Shown: one piece after another, positions 34,686-43,591 of the stretch | How positions within the stretch are numbered: the stretch's first letter is position 1 | How the letters are laid out: every line of letters starts with the position of its first letter | Assembly (NCBI RefSeq): GCF_016908275.1 | Contig: NZ_JAFBDN010000005.1 | Location: 1 to 64,000, forward strand | Origin: Periweissella beninensis | GTDB taxonomy: Bacteria; Bacillota; Bacilli; Lactobacillales; Lactobacillaceae | DNA: 64,000 nucleotides | Reading direction: 5' to 3' | Translations under genes and position numbers: made by a program | Notes under the pieces: model-generated | Database searches by the model: none | Told to the model about the DNA's origin: nothing | The model's input: the letters and a program-made list of their open reading frames with translations, nothing else

Positions 34686-34888
34686 AATTTACTCCTTTAA
34701 TCTGCTAATTCAATAGTTTCTTAACTTATATAGTAACATAAGATGGCAATAAAACGTTGGCTAGCGTATAATTGTATGCCAATGGGATAACAATGTGGTT
34801 AGCATAGCAAAATTGTTAGCTTCCATGACTTAATTAATTTAGGTATGATTTATCTAAAATAAAAAATAGAAATAAAGTGAGATAGATA

Positions 34889-37183
34889 ATGTCAAATTCA
34901 AACTACACATTCGAACAACAACACTTGAATGAAGTAATTGAAAAAATTAAAACTGCTCAAGTAAAAACACAACAAGAAATTACAACCGTAAAAAAGGACC
35001 GAACAGATATTGAATCTGGTTGGAATGATGTCCGGATTAAAACTAGTACCTACGAAAATATGTTAGATACTGCTTTATCAGTCCGGCAACAACAGCAATT
35101 ATTAATGGAACGAGAAAATAATTTACAGCATGCTACGGGACGCCTAGCAACGTTAGATAAATTACGAGCTAATCCTTATTTTGCGCGGATTGATTTTCAA
35201 GAAAACGGTGAGCAAAATGCGGAAACAATTTATATTGGGTTAGGCTCATTTTCAGATACGCCTGATAACTTTTTGATTTATGATTGGCGAGCTCCCATTT
35301 CATCAATCTATTATGATGGTGGGCTAGGCAAGGTAGAATATAACACGCCAGATGGACTACAAACCGCAGATGTTAAGCTCAAACGCCAGTTTCAAATAGA
35401 AGATGGTGTTATTGTAACAATTTTTGATACTGATGAAGCGGTTGGCGACCAAATGTTGCTTGATGCTTTAAGCGGCGAGTCAGATACTAAAATGAAAAGT
35501 ATCGTAACGACGATTCAAAAGGAACAAAATAAAATTATTCGAAATACTGATGCGGATCTATTATTTGTGCAAGGGGCTGCAGGTTCAGGGAAAACAGCTG
35601 CGGTGTTACAACGGGTAGCATACTTGTTATACCGTTATCGTGGAAATTTAAATAGCGGGCAAGTAATTTTATTTAGTCCTAATCAACTTTTTAACGATTA
35701 CATTGATCAAGTCCTGCCTGAACTTGGTGAGCAAAATATGGTGCAGTTAACCTATTTCCAATATGCTAATCGGCGCCTACCTAAGATGCAGGTTGAAACT
35801 TTGCAAGAACGCTTTGAAAAAGAAAATCCCACTTTACGGAAAATTAACGGCTTGAAAGGGAGTGCTAAGTTTTTTGATATTGTGACACAATATGCGCAGA
35901 CTTTGAATAAGAAGGGTGTTCATTTTAAAGACATTAAATTCCAAGGCGCACCATTTTTTGATCAGCAAAAAATCGCAAAGTTATATTATGGTTATAATGA
36001 AAATTATAAATTGGGTCAACGGATTAATGCAGTTAAAGACACATTGATTACTTCATTAAATGGGCGCGTTGGGAATACATTAAAAGAAAAATGGGTTGAA
36101 GAAGCAATTCAGAATTTGACCAAAACGGAAATTGACTCACTCTTTGGAGACCAACCACGTGAATTTGCTTCAGAAGCAAAAGAATATAATTTTATTGCTA
36201 GAAAAATCGTTATGAATGCCTTTAAACCGATAGCTAAGGCAATTCGGCGTAATCGATTTATTAACTTTAATGCGCAGTTTGTACAACTCTTAAAGAGTGT
36301 GCCAACTTATATTAATTTAGCAAACTGGGATATTAGTGAAGAAGAATGGCAAAGTCATGTAAATGAAGTTGTGCGTGACTTTAAACAACATCGGATTACG
36401 ATTGCTGATGTTTCAATTTATTTATATCTATATGATTTAATTACTGGTGCGCACGGTGAACGGGATATCCGCTTTGTATTTATTGATGAAATTCAAGATT
36501 ATTCTGCGTTTCAATTAGCATTTTTGAAGTTTAGTTTTCCAAAAGCGAAATTTACCATGTTAGGGGATCTTAATCAGGCTATCTTTACCAAAGAAAATGC
36601 GCGAACACTCTTACATGAGTTAAATAAACTGTTTGTCAGTGCTAAAACTGAGGTTGTCCAATTAACCCAGACTTATCGCTCAACGCAACAAATTACTGAT
36701 TTTTCAAAGGCTATTTTAGTCAATGGGGAAAAAATTACGGCCTTTAATCGGCATGGTGCGTTGCCAACGGTCTTAGTTAGTGCGAACCAAGCCACTTTAG
36801 CCACTGCGCTATTAAATCAACTAGCGGTGCATAATGCCCACGAAGATACAACGGCCATCATTACTAAAAACTTAGCTGATGGCCAAGCGGTCGCCGACAT
36901 GCTAGCAGCCAAGCAGGTTACGGCAACGTTAATTAAATCGGAAAATCAAAGGTTAGCTAGTGGGGTTTTAATCGTACCGTCGTACTTAGCTAAAGGGTTA
37001 GAATTTGATGCTGTTATTATTTGGGATGCATCAAAAAAGAATTATCCAAGTGAAGGCGATCGTCAATTACTGTATACGATTGCTTCACGGGCAATGCATC
37101 AATTAAGTGTACTGGCTTATCAAGAACTAACGCCATTATTAGCACGGGTAAGTCCGACTTTATATGAGGTAATTAATGAATAA
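34889..37183 (+). CDS. helD2: HelD-type RNA polymerase recycling motor, copy 2
   Basis: A 764-residue paralogue of the helD at 3988-6264. It has the same order: N-terminal arm of charged/Gln-rich helices (residues 1-105), the conserved FLIYDWRAPISSIYYDG box, Walker A VQGAAGSGKTAAVLQR (about 226-241), FIDEIQDYSAFQLAFLKF (about 530), GDLNQAIF, TQTYRSTQQITDF and SYLAKGLEFDAVIIWD. Both copies keep the ATPase residues, so both should be active. The stop overlaps coaA by 8 bp, suggesting translational coupling. Confidence 0.88.
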   Translation: MSNSNYTFEQQHLNEVIEKIKTAQVKTQQEITTVKKDRTDIESGWNDVRIKTSTYENMLDTALSVRQQQQLLMERENNLQHATGRLATLDKLRANPYFARIDFQENGEQNAETIYIGLGSFSDTPDNFLIYDWRAPISSIYYDGGLGKVEYNTPDGLQTADVKLKRQFQIEDGVIVTIFDTDEAVGDQMLLDALSGESDTKMKSIVTTIQKEQNKIIRNTDADLLFVQGAAGSGKTAAVLQRVAYLLYRYRGNLNSGQVILFSPNQLFNDYIDQVLPELGEQNMVQLTYFQYANRRLPKMQVETLQERFEKENPTLRKINGLKGSAKFFDIVTQYAQTLNKKGVHFKDIKFQGAPFFDQQKIAKLYYGYNENYKLGQRINAVKDTLITSLNGRVGNTLKEKWVEEAIQNLTKTEIDSLFGDQPREFASEAKEYNFIARKIVMNAFKPIAKAIRRNRFINFNAQFVQLLKSVPTYINLANWDISEEEWQSHVNEVVRDFKQHRITIADVSIYLYLYDLITGAHGERDIRFVFIDEIQDYSAFQLAFLKFSFPKAKFTMLGDLNQAIFTKENARTLLHELNKLFVSAKTEVVQLTQTYRSTQQITDFSKAILVNGEKITAFNRHGALPTVLVSANQATLATALLNQLAVHNAHEDTTAIITKNLADGQAVADMLAAKQVTATLIKSENQRLASGVLIVPSYLAKGLEFDAVIIWDASKKNYPSEGDRQLLYTIASRAMHQLSVLAYQELTPLLARVSPTLYEVINE

Positions 37184-38078
37184 ACTAGATGATTTTCAAG
37201 TGGTTGACCGTACAACATGGCAAGCCATTGAACCACATACGATTTTTACCAAACAGCAACTTGAAAAATTAGCGCAGACTTTTCCAATGTTTGATCCAAC
37301 GGAAATTAAGGTTATTTATCAGCCACTAATGGCATTATTAGAGTTGAAATTGGCGATTCAAAGCAAGCAAATGCAACAATTTAGTACATGGTATCCTAAA
37401 ATTAATGCGCAACCATTTGTGATTGGAATTGCTGGGAGTGTTGCGGTTGGTAAATCAACAATGGCCGCTTTACTAGCCGCTGCGCTAAAAATTATTTTTC
37501 CTAATTTGCAGACGGAATTAGTTTCGACCGATAGCTTTTTATATAATAATGCTTATTTAGATCAAAATGACTTAATGCAAGCGAAAGGATTTCCAATTTC
37601 ATATGATACGGCAAGTTTTATTGCGTTTTTAAAAGCCTTTAAACAACGCCAAACTAATTTGAAAATTCCAATTTATTCACATCAAAAGTATGATATCTTA
37701 ACCAACCAACAGCAACTTGTTAATAATGCCGATATTTTAATCGTTGAGGGGATTAATGCTTTGCAACGAGTATCAAAAGACGAAATGCCAGTTGATTTGA
37801 TGGATTACAAAATTTATATTGATGCTGATGAAAAAATAATTGAAAAATGGTTTTTAGAGCGTTTTGAACGGTTAGTAAAAGAGGCAACGCCAAATACGTA
37901 TTACTACCAGTTTCAAGCAGACTTAAATGTCGGGCGTTCATTAGCAAAGAACACTTGGCATAGTATCAATGGGGTGAATTTGCATCGCTATATTGGTCCA
38001 TCAAAAATCAATGCCAACTTAATTTTAATAAAAGGACCTAATCATCATTTAGAAGCTGTTGCTTTTAAGAAATATTAG
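37176..38078 (+). CDS. coaA: Type I pantothenate kinase
   Basis: A 300-residue P-loop kinase phosphorylating pantothenate, the first step to coenzyme A. Walker A GSVAVGKSTMAALL, the STDSFLYNN box and the KGFPISYDTASFIAFL segment are diagnostic of type I CoaA; the C-terminal WHSINGVNLHRYIGPSKINANLIL is conserved. It starts inside the helD copy 2 stop region. A strong terminator follows. Confidence 0.94.
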   Translation: MNKLDDFQVVDRTTWQAIEPHTIFTKQQLEKLAQTFPMFDPTEIKVIYQPLMALLELKLAIQSKQMQQFSTWYPKINAQPFVIGIAGSVAVGKSTMAALLAAALKIIFPNLQTELVSTDSFLYNNAYLDQNDLMQAKGFPISYDTASFIAFLKAFKQRQTNLKIPIYSHQKYDILTNQQQLVNNADILIVEGINALQRVSKDEMPVDLMDYKIYIDADEKIIEKWFLERFERLVKEATPNTYYYQFQADLNVGRSLAKNTWHSINGVNLHRYIGPSKINANLILIKGPNHHLEAVAFKKY

Positions 38079-38082
38079 TAAT

Positions 38083-38119
38083 AAAGCTGTAAAATTTACT
38101 TGATTTTACAGCTTTTTTT
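38083..38119 (+). terminator. Terminator after coaA
   Basis: AAAGCTGTAAAAT pairs with ATTTTACAGCTTT, followed by a T-run. Confidence 0.9.
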
Positions 38120-38197
38120 GATGAAAAAAACTTTTTTATGTATTTTTTTAATTTTTTTTGGCTAAAAAAGGGATTTATTTTGTAATAATTAAGGGGG

Positions 38198-38484
38198 TTA
38201 ACTATTTTGCATAAACGCTTGTATGATAGGTTTGAAACCACGAGATTAATTTAAATTAAAGCAAATATTACGAAAAAAACTACTTATATTACATTAAACC
38301 AGGTATCTTGCAATCAAATCGCGAAGTCACTGTCATATAAAGCCAGTAGTATATAGCATGTTGATTGATACGAACGAATCAACTTAAAAGAAAAATAACT
38401 GCAAAGATCAGTTATATAAAACGAGAAGTAATATAAAGTATAAAATTCAAAAACATTTCAATCATGAAGGAGAATTAATAAAAT
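38198..38484 (+). promoter_or_regulatory. Promoter and long structured leader of the Apf-like gene
   Basis: A possible promoter TTAACT (38198-38203), 18 bp, TATGAT (38222-38227) gives a leader of about 250 nt. It contains two clear hairpins: GTTGATT with AATCAAC at 38360-38383, and ATAACTG with CAGTTAT at 38395-38415. GAAGGAG precedes the start codon at 38485. No known riboswitch class was recognised. There is no coding frame in this 365-bp stretch. Confidence 0.5.
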
Positions 38485-39168
38485 ATGTATAGTTTAAAAA
38501 ATGCTAAGAAAATTGTTTTAACGGGTGCCGGTGTTGTGGCTGCTTTAGTATCAACTGGTGTTGTGGCTCACGCCGATACAACTGTTACTGTAAAAAGTGG
38601 TGATACTATTTCAAAAATTGCCAATGCGCATAATACAACTATTTCAGCAATTGCTAATGCTAACAAATTAAGTAACGTTAACTTGATTTTTGTTAACGAA
38701 AAGTTGACGATTCCAACAAGTAGCACAGCTTCAGTTAACCAAACTCCTAAAACAACTACGACCCAAGCGCCAGTTTATAAAACAAGTACAACTAAAAACT
38801 ATGGGTCAACAAATAATGTAGCTAAAGCAGCAACAACTAAGAGCTATAGCTCAACTAATACAACTGCCAAGGCTACTACGACAACTCAAACTGCAAGTAC
38901 TACTGCTAAGACAACTAATGTTTCAACAAGGACGTCAACTTCAACGTCAAGTAACTCTGCTAAAACTTGGATTGCACAACACGAATCAGGTAACAGCTAT
39001 TCAGCACGGAATGGGCAATACATTGGTAAATACCAATTGAGTTCATCATACTTAAATGGTGATTACTCAGCTGCTAACCAAGAAAAGGTAGCTGATAATT
39101 ACGTTTCAAGTCGTTACGGTTCATGGGAAAATGCTAAGCAACACTGGTTAGCAAATGGTTGGTACTAA
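38485..39168 (+). CDS. Apf-like LysM surface protein (aggregation-promoting factor type)
   Basis: A 227-residue secreted protein. Signal peptide with cleavage after AHA-30, a single LysM domain (about 33-77: VKSGDTISKIANAHN to NEKLTIPT), a Thr/Ser/Ala-rich linker with repeated KSYSSTN-like units (78-157), and a C-terminal domain 158-227 reading WIAQHESGNSYSARNGQYIG, then GDYSAANQEKVADNYV and ending NGWY. That C-terminus is typical of Apf proteins of lactobacilli, a lysozyme-like fold with E167 as the candidate acid. It binds peptidoglycan by LysM and affects shape or aggregation in relatives. Confidence 0.9.
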   Translation: MYSLKNAKKIVLTGAGVVAALVSTGVVAHADTTVTVKSGDTISKIANAHNTTISAIANANKLSNVNLIFVNEKLTIPTSSTASVNQTPKTTTTQAPVYKTSTTKNYGSTNNVAKAATTKSYSSTNTTAKATTTTQTASTTAKTTNVSTRTSTSTSSNSAKTWIAQHESGNSYSARNGQYIGKYQLSSSYLNGDYSAANQEKVADNYVSSRYGSWENAKQHWLANGWY

Positions 39169-39190
39169 AATAAGGTTTAAGCATTAAATC

Positions 39191-39219
39191 AGGTTAGGAT
39201 TAAATTCCTAACCTTTTTT
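39191..39219 (+). terminator. Terminator after the Apf-like gene
   Basis: AGGTTAGGA and TCCTAACCT form the stem, followed by T6. Confidence 0.88.
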
Positions 39220-39273
39220 GTGTTAATTAGTAATTACGGCTAATTGAGGCAAACACGTGATAAGCTAAGTTTT

Positions 39274-39304
39274 AATTTTTTGTCAAATAAATTGACAAAA
39301 AATT
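39274..39304. promoter_or_regulatory. Perfect inverted repeat over the MFS promoter -35 region
   Basis: AATTTTTTGTCAA and TTGACAAAAAATT are perfect 13-bp arms around ATAAA. The right arm contains TTGACA (39292-39297), a -35 box with TAGACT 17 bp downstream (39315-39320). A regulator binding here would block polymerase. Confidence 0.7.
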
Positions 39305-39382
39305 ATAAAGTAAGTAGACTATACTATTGTACGAAAAACAAAAAAATGTTTAAAAGCACGCATAAAAGAAGAGGAGAAATGT

Positions 39383-40849
39383 ATGATTGATACACAAGGG
39401 AAACCTTTTAATCGAGGTTTGTTGATTGCTGTGTTATTAACGGGGACATTTGTAACAGTTTTGAATCAAACCGTTTTAGCAACAGCCTTACCGACATTAA
39501 TGAAGTCATTGCACGAATCATTGGGAACGGTGCAATGGTTGACAACTGGATTTATGTTAGTTAATGGGATTTTAATTCCCATATCGGCATGGTTAAGTCA
39601 CCGGTTTAATACTAAGTGGTTATATTTAGGTTCAATGCTTATTTTTTTAATAGGGACGGTGATTGCATTCACAGCCGATAGTTTTAGCCAATTACTAATT
39701 GGACGGTTAACTCAAGCGGTCGCTGTTGGAGTAACGATGCCATTATTACAAGTTATTATGTTATCGATATTTCCCGCTAATAACCGTGGGGCAGCCATGG
39801 GAATGGCAGGATTGGTCATTGGTTTAGCACCAGCCTTGGGGCCCACTTTATCTGGTTGGATTTTGGACAACTACAAGTGGCAAATGCTATTTGGGATTAT
39901 GATTCCAATTATTTTAATCGTTCTAGTTGCTGGTTTTTTCTTTATGCGGCCGGTTATTGCAACCAAAAAGGAAAAGCTTGATTATTTCTCAGTAATTTTA
40001 TCAACGATTGGTTTTGGGAGCCTATTGTATGGCTTCTCAGAAGTTAGTTCTAAGGGATGGGGCGATATTAATTATGTTATTGTACCGTTAATTATTGGTT
40101 TGATTTTTATTGTGTTGTTCGTTTATCGGCAAACTAAAATCGAAAAACCTTTACTACAAGTCAAAGTGTTTAAAAATGTGCAATTTACAGTTGCAACTAT
40201 TTTGGGAGCATTGGTCATGATGACCATGATTGGTGCAGAAATGGTTATTCCACAATACTTACAAACGGTGCGCGGGATGACACCATTTCATGCGGGATTA
40301 ACATTACTAGCAGGGGCCTTTATGATGGGAATTATGTCGCCCATTACTGGTCGCATTTATGACCAAATGGGAGCCAAGCGCTTAGTAATTGCTGGGCTCG
40401 TAATCTTAACCGCCGGATCACTGCCATTCACGGCGTTAACTGAAACAACCCCAATTGTAACTGTGACGGTTTTATATGCTATTCGGATGTTTGGTATCTC
40501 GATGGTCATGATGCCGGTAACAACGGCTGGTATGTCAGCGTTGACTGGGGAGATGGTGGCTCATGGAACCGCAGTTAATAACACCACCCGGCAAGTAGCT
40601 GCTTCAATGGGAACGGCCATTATGATTTCAGTTTTATCAAATGTCATCAATAATAATATGCCAAGTAAACATTTATTAACGACAACACCGTTAGAATATA
40701 AAAACCAAGCCCTTAATGCTGCAATTGATGGTTATCACGCCGCTTTTTGGGTCGCCATTGGTTTTGCCATTATTGGTTTAGGGGTATCGTTCTTTTTAAA
40801 GGCGAAACGTAATAAAAGTCAGACATTGCAAAGTGGAGGTGCTAAATAA
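39383..40849 (+). CDS. MFS drug/solute exporter, DHA2 (EmrB/QacA) family
   Basis: A 488-residue protein with 14 predicted membrane spans. LNQTVLATALPTLMKSL is motif D1 and WLTTGFMLVNGILIPISAWL motif 1 region; GLAPALGPTLSGWI is motif C, the mark of proton-driven exporters. QYLQTVRGMTPFHAGL and GRIYDQMGAKRLV follow in the second half. Substrate unknown. It ends at the start of the DUF4811 gene with a one-base overlap (TAATG), so the two form an operon behind a palindromic promoter. Confidence 0.9.
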   Translation: MIDTQGKPFNRGLLIAVLLTGTFVTVLNQTVLATALPTLMKSLHESLGTVQWLTTGFMLVNGILIPISAWLSHRFNTKWLYLGSMLIFLIGTVIAFTADSFSQLLIGRLTQAVAVGVTMPLLQVIMLSIFPANNRGAAMGMAGLVIGLAPALGPTLSGWILDNYKWQMLFGIMIPIILIVLVAGFFFMRPVIATKKEKLDYFSVILSTIGFGSLLYGFSEVSSKGWGDINYVIVPLIIGLIFIVLFVYRQTKIEKPLLQVKVFKNVQFTVATILGALVMMTMIGAEMVIPQYLQTVRGMTPFHAGLTLLAGAFMMGIMSPITGRIYDQMGAKRLVIAGLVILTAGSLPFTALTETTPIVTVTVLYAIRMFGISMVMMPVTTAGMSALTGEMVAHGTAVNNTTRQVAASMGTAIMISVLSNVINNNMPSKHLLTTTPLEYKNQALNAAIDGYHAAFWVAIGFAIIGLGVSFFLKAKRNKSQTLQSGGAK

Positions 40850-41589
40850 TGATATTAGTAATAATTGCAATTAGTACCATCTTATTTTTCATGAGCTTTG
40901 TTTTGATTAAAAAAAATAGCTATCGTTTTATAACGGCTGGTCTGTTTTTAATCATTTTAATGGTAAGCGTTGCTGCGTTGGTTGCTAATGACAAAAATCA
41001 TTTTGGTATGGAACAAAAGACAACTAGTAAAACAATTAGCATTAAACCGATGGTTGCTAATAGCCAAATGCCATTGAAAATTGTCCTTTATCAGCCAGTT
41101 GGCACGTCTGGTAAAGATAATGTTTACCTATACAAAACTACTAATAATAAGAAAACTAATACGCAAACTGATGGTAAAACTAGCAACAAGGTTTTGTTGA
41201 CTACCACTAAAGAAGCGAGATTGACGGTAAAGACAACTAAATATGTCTATAAAAATAATTTAACTAAATGGTTATTTAAATTAGATAAGAAGCAACAAAT
41301 TGTGCGCCGTGAGAATAAATTTATCTTACCAAAAACTAATTGGGTGCAATTAAGTGTTGCCCAAGCAAAGAAATTACAAGTGGCAGCTACTAAAGCACAA
41401 ACTAAAACAGCACAAGCGCGCCAAAAACAAGCCGCAATGGCTTTTGTAAGTCAAAAACTAAAAGGTGCAATGACGAAAAAACCAGCGTTAATGACTGATA
41501 AGCAAGCCCAACAGGCATTAACGCAAAAATATTTAGCTGAATATAAAATGATGGTGGCGCGACAATTAATTGAAAAGATTAAAAAATAG
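40849..41589 (+). CDS. DUF4811-like membrane-anchored protein
   Basis: A 246-residue protein with two N-terminal membrane spans (residues 1-18 and 28-46: ITAGLFLIILMVSVAALVA), the conserved ANDKNHFGMEQKTT segment and a long lysine/alanine/glutamine-rich soluble part with a helix likely to form a coiled coil (about 160-246). This looks like DUF4811, which in lactobacilli often sits next to an EmrB/QacA-type exporter. A partner role for the exporter is inferred from that coupling only. Confidence 0.75.
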   Translation: MILVIIAISTILFFMSFVLIKKNSYRFITAGLFLIILMVSVAALVANDKNHFGMEQKTTSKTISIKPMVANSQMPLKIVLYQPVGTSGKDNVYLYKTTNNKKTNTQTDGKTSNKVLLTTTKEARLTVKTTKYVYKNNLTKWLFKLDKKQQIVRRENKFILPKTNWVQLSVAQAKKLQVAATKAQTKTAQARQKQAAMAFVSQKLKGAMTKKPALMTDKQAQQALTQKYLAEYKMMVARQLIEKIKK

Positions 41590-41778
41590 CGTAAAAAAAA
41601 TATCTAGTAAAGAAAACTTTTAATTACAAATTAATCATGTTATAATTACTCGTGTAGTTTGGTTCGGTAAAAATTAGGTCTTGTTTCATCAGTTTTGAGA
41701 AATATCTCCAGTTGCACCAATCAGTTACATAAACAATATGCTACTTTATTAGTAGTCAATAATAAGGAGATTCATCTA

Positions 41779-41979
41779 ATGGAACAAGGTACAGTTAAAT
41801 GGTTTAACGCAGACAAAGGTTTTGGCTTCATCACTCGCGAAAATGGTGACGATGTATTCGTACACTTCTCAGCTATCCAAGGTGACGGTTTCAAGACTCT
41901 TGAAGAAGGTCAAGCCGTAACTTTCGACGTTGAAAGTTCAGATCGTGGCCCACAAGCTGCTAACGTTAACAAAGCTTAA
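41779..41979 (+). CDS. cspA: Cold shock protein
   Basis: A 66-residue single OB-fold RNA chaperone. RNP1-like KGFGFI and RNP2-like VFVHF motifs are intact in [18 protein letters not shown] and [17 protein letters not shown] at 41764-41769 selects ATG 41779; the longer upstream frame is the leader. TATAAT at 41641-41646 suggests a leader of about 125 nt, usual for csp mRNAs, which fold differently in the cold. Codon use is of highly expressed type. Confidence 0.96.
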   Translation: MEQGTVKWFNADKGFGFITRENGDDVFVHFSAIQGDGFKTLEEGQAVTFDVESSDRGPQAANVNKA

Positions 41980-42006
41980 TTTTAAATTACTTATTTAAAA
42001 TTTGGA

Positions 42007-42038
42007 AAAAGACTAGGATCATAGATCCTGGTCTTTTT
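42007..42038 (+). terminator. Terminator after the cold shock gene
   Basis: AAAGACTAGGATC pairs with GATCCTGGTCTTT (one G-U), followed by T6. Confidence 0.88.
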
Positions 42039-42134
42039 TGTGCGGTCAAAACTTTTGTGGTGCGCTATTGTAATGACCAAAGGTGGTAATTATGTGTGAC
42101 CAGTTGAACTGAAATCTGTTCCAAAATAAGTTTA

Positions 42135-42166
42135 AAACTAAAAGTAAGATGGTCTGATTTTAGTTT
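42135..42166. repeat. Inverted repeat in the rsmG upstream region
   Basis: AAACTAAAA and TTTTAGTTT, 14 bases apart. The rest of 42040-42282 contains no gene; a TATTAT near 42230 could be the rsmG -10 box. Confidence 0.4.
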
Positions 42167-42282
42167 AGAAAATGATAAAATATTTCCCAATATTCTTGAA
42201 CAAATGTTTGAGCAAACAACGTTTTTAAGGTATTATTAATTTATGTGAAGTTACCAAGATATTCACAATTTGGAGGGATCTG

Positions 42283-43008
42283 ATGAACGAAGAACAATTT
42301 GTGGCAGCATTAGCAGCACAAGACATTACGTTGTCAACAAAGCAATTACAGCAATTTGCTGATTATTATGATTTGTTAATTGAAACTAATGAAAAATTCA
42401 ATTTAACAGCAATTACTGAAAAATCAGATGTATATTTAAAGCACTTTTATGATTCAATTAGTGCCGCTTTTTATTTTGAAGATTTTAAAACAAAGGAATT
42501 ACAAATTTTAGATGTCGGTGCTGGTGCCGGCTTTCCATCAATTCCATTAAAAATCGTGTTTCCGCAGTTACAAGTGACCATCGTTGACTCCTTGCAAAAA
42601 AGAATTAATTTTCTAGGAGCGTTAGCTAACAAATTAGGACTAACGAATGTCGCGTTTGTTCATGATCGCGCGGAATCATATGGGGCTAAAAAAGCCCCCC
42701 ACCGGGCAAGTTATGATGTTGTCTTGGCACGTGCGGTCGCTAGAATGACTATTTTGAGTGAATTGACATTACCGTTATTGAAACTAAATGGTAAGTTAGT
42801 GGCAATGAAAGGTTCTAGTGCTCAAGTTGAGCTAGCAAATGCCCAAACGGCATTGAAAATTTTAGGCGGACAAGTGATTGCCACCCACGCGTTTAAGTTG
42901 CCAAATGGTGATCCACGTGAAATTGATATTGTGGAAAAGATTAAGGTAACGCCTGCTAAGTATCCCCGTAAACCAGGGACACCTAATAAAGAACCATTAG
43001 GAGAATAG
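42283..43008 (+). CDS. rsmG: 16S rRNA (guanine527-N7)-methyltransferase
   Basis: A 241-residue SAM-dependent methyltransferase modifying G527 of 16S rRNA. The SAM-binding segment reads [31 protein letters not shown] follows, and VLARAVARM carries the active-site region. GGAGGGATCTG precedes the ATG. It opens the rsmG-noc-parA-parB string that is characteristic of the oriC neighbourhood in Bacillota. Confidence 0.96.
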   Translation: MNEEQFVAALAAQDITLSTKQLQQFADYYDLLIETNEKFNLTAITEKSDVYLKHFYDSISAAFYFEDFKTKELQILDVGAGAGFPSIPLKIVFPQLQVTIVDSLQKRINFLGALANKLGLTNVAFVHDRAESYGAKKAPHRASYDVVLARAVARMTILSELTLPLLKLNGKLVAMKGSSAQVELANAQTALKILGGQVIATHAFKLPNGDPREIDIVEKIKVTPAKYPRKPGTPNKEPLGE

Positions 43009-43039
43009 TTAAGATGATGCTAAAGGGGGTTGATTAGCT

Positions 43040-43591
43040 GTGACGGATGAGATACACAAAAAAGTGCAGCTATCGCCAATACAAGTTGATAGATTGGTGC
43101 AAGAGTTACGTACCAAAACAACACAGCATCAGCTATCAATTTTGGCAGAAGCGAAGTGTTACGCTGAAATCATGCGGTTGAGTGATTATACCCAAGTCGC
43201 ATTAGCACATGAATTAGGTAAATCACAAGCAACAATTGCAAATAAAGTACGGTTGTTAAAATTAGGGCAACCCGCAAAAACTGCACTCGAAGAGGGTTTG
43301 ATTACGGAGCGACATGCGCGCGCCTTATTAAAATTAGATAAGCGCACACAAGCAAATGTGGTCAAAAAAATAATTCAACAAAATTTAACTGTTAAGGTTA
43401 CGGAAATGTTGGTTAAAAAATTATGCTATAACCAATTAGATTTGCCAGCTCAACAGGCAGTTGTCCAGGATTATTTAACAGTAGGAATTGAAAAATTCAA
43501 GAAACAGGGGATTTATCTTGATTATCATGCTAGTAAAAATCAAATCACATTAAAATTTATATCGAGAGAAGAAGCAGAAAGGAAAACGTAA
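43040..43591 (+). CDS. noc: Noc-like ParB family protein lacking the N-terminal CTP-binding domain
   Basis: A 183-residue protein in the Noc position (31 bp after rsmG, abutting parA). It begins almost directly with the helical DNA-binding part: YAEIMRLSDYTQVALAHELGKSQATIANKVRLLKL (the helix-turn-helix), then LITERHARALLKL and a C-terminal dimerisation-like region. The usual ParB/Noc N-terminal domain with the GERRxRA CTP-binding motif, about 100 residues, is missing, and the short gap before it cannot hold it. GTG 43040 with AAGGGGG upstream is the start. It should bind DNA but probably cannot make the CTP-driven spreading clamp. Confidence 0.85.
   Translation: MTDEIHKKVQLSPIQVDRLVQELRTKTTQHQLSILAEAKCYAEIMRLSDYTQVALAHELGKSQATIANKVRLLKLGQPAKTALEEGLITERHARALLKLDKRTQANVVKKIIQQNLTVKVTEMLVKKLCYNQLDLPAQQAVVQDYLTVGIEKFKKQGIYLDYHASKNQITLKFISREEAERKT

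Noticed and set aside
38198-38230. CcpA cre site near GCATAAACGCTTGTA
   Set aside because: Only the central AAACGCTT agrees; the flanking cre positions do not match.
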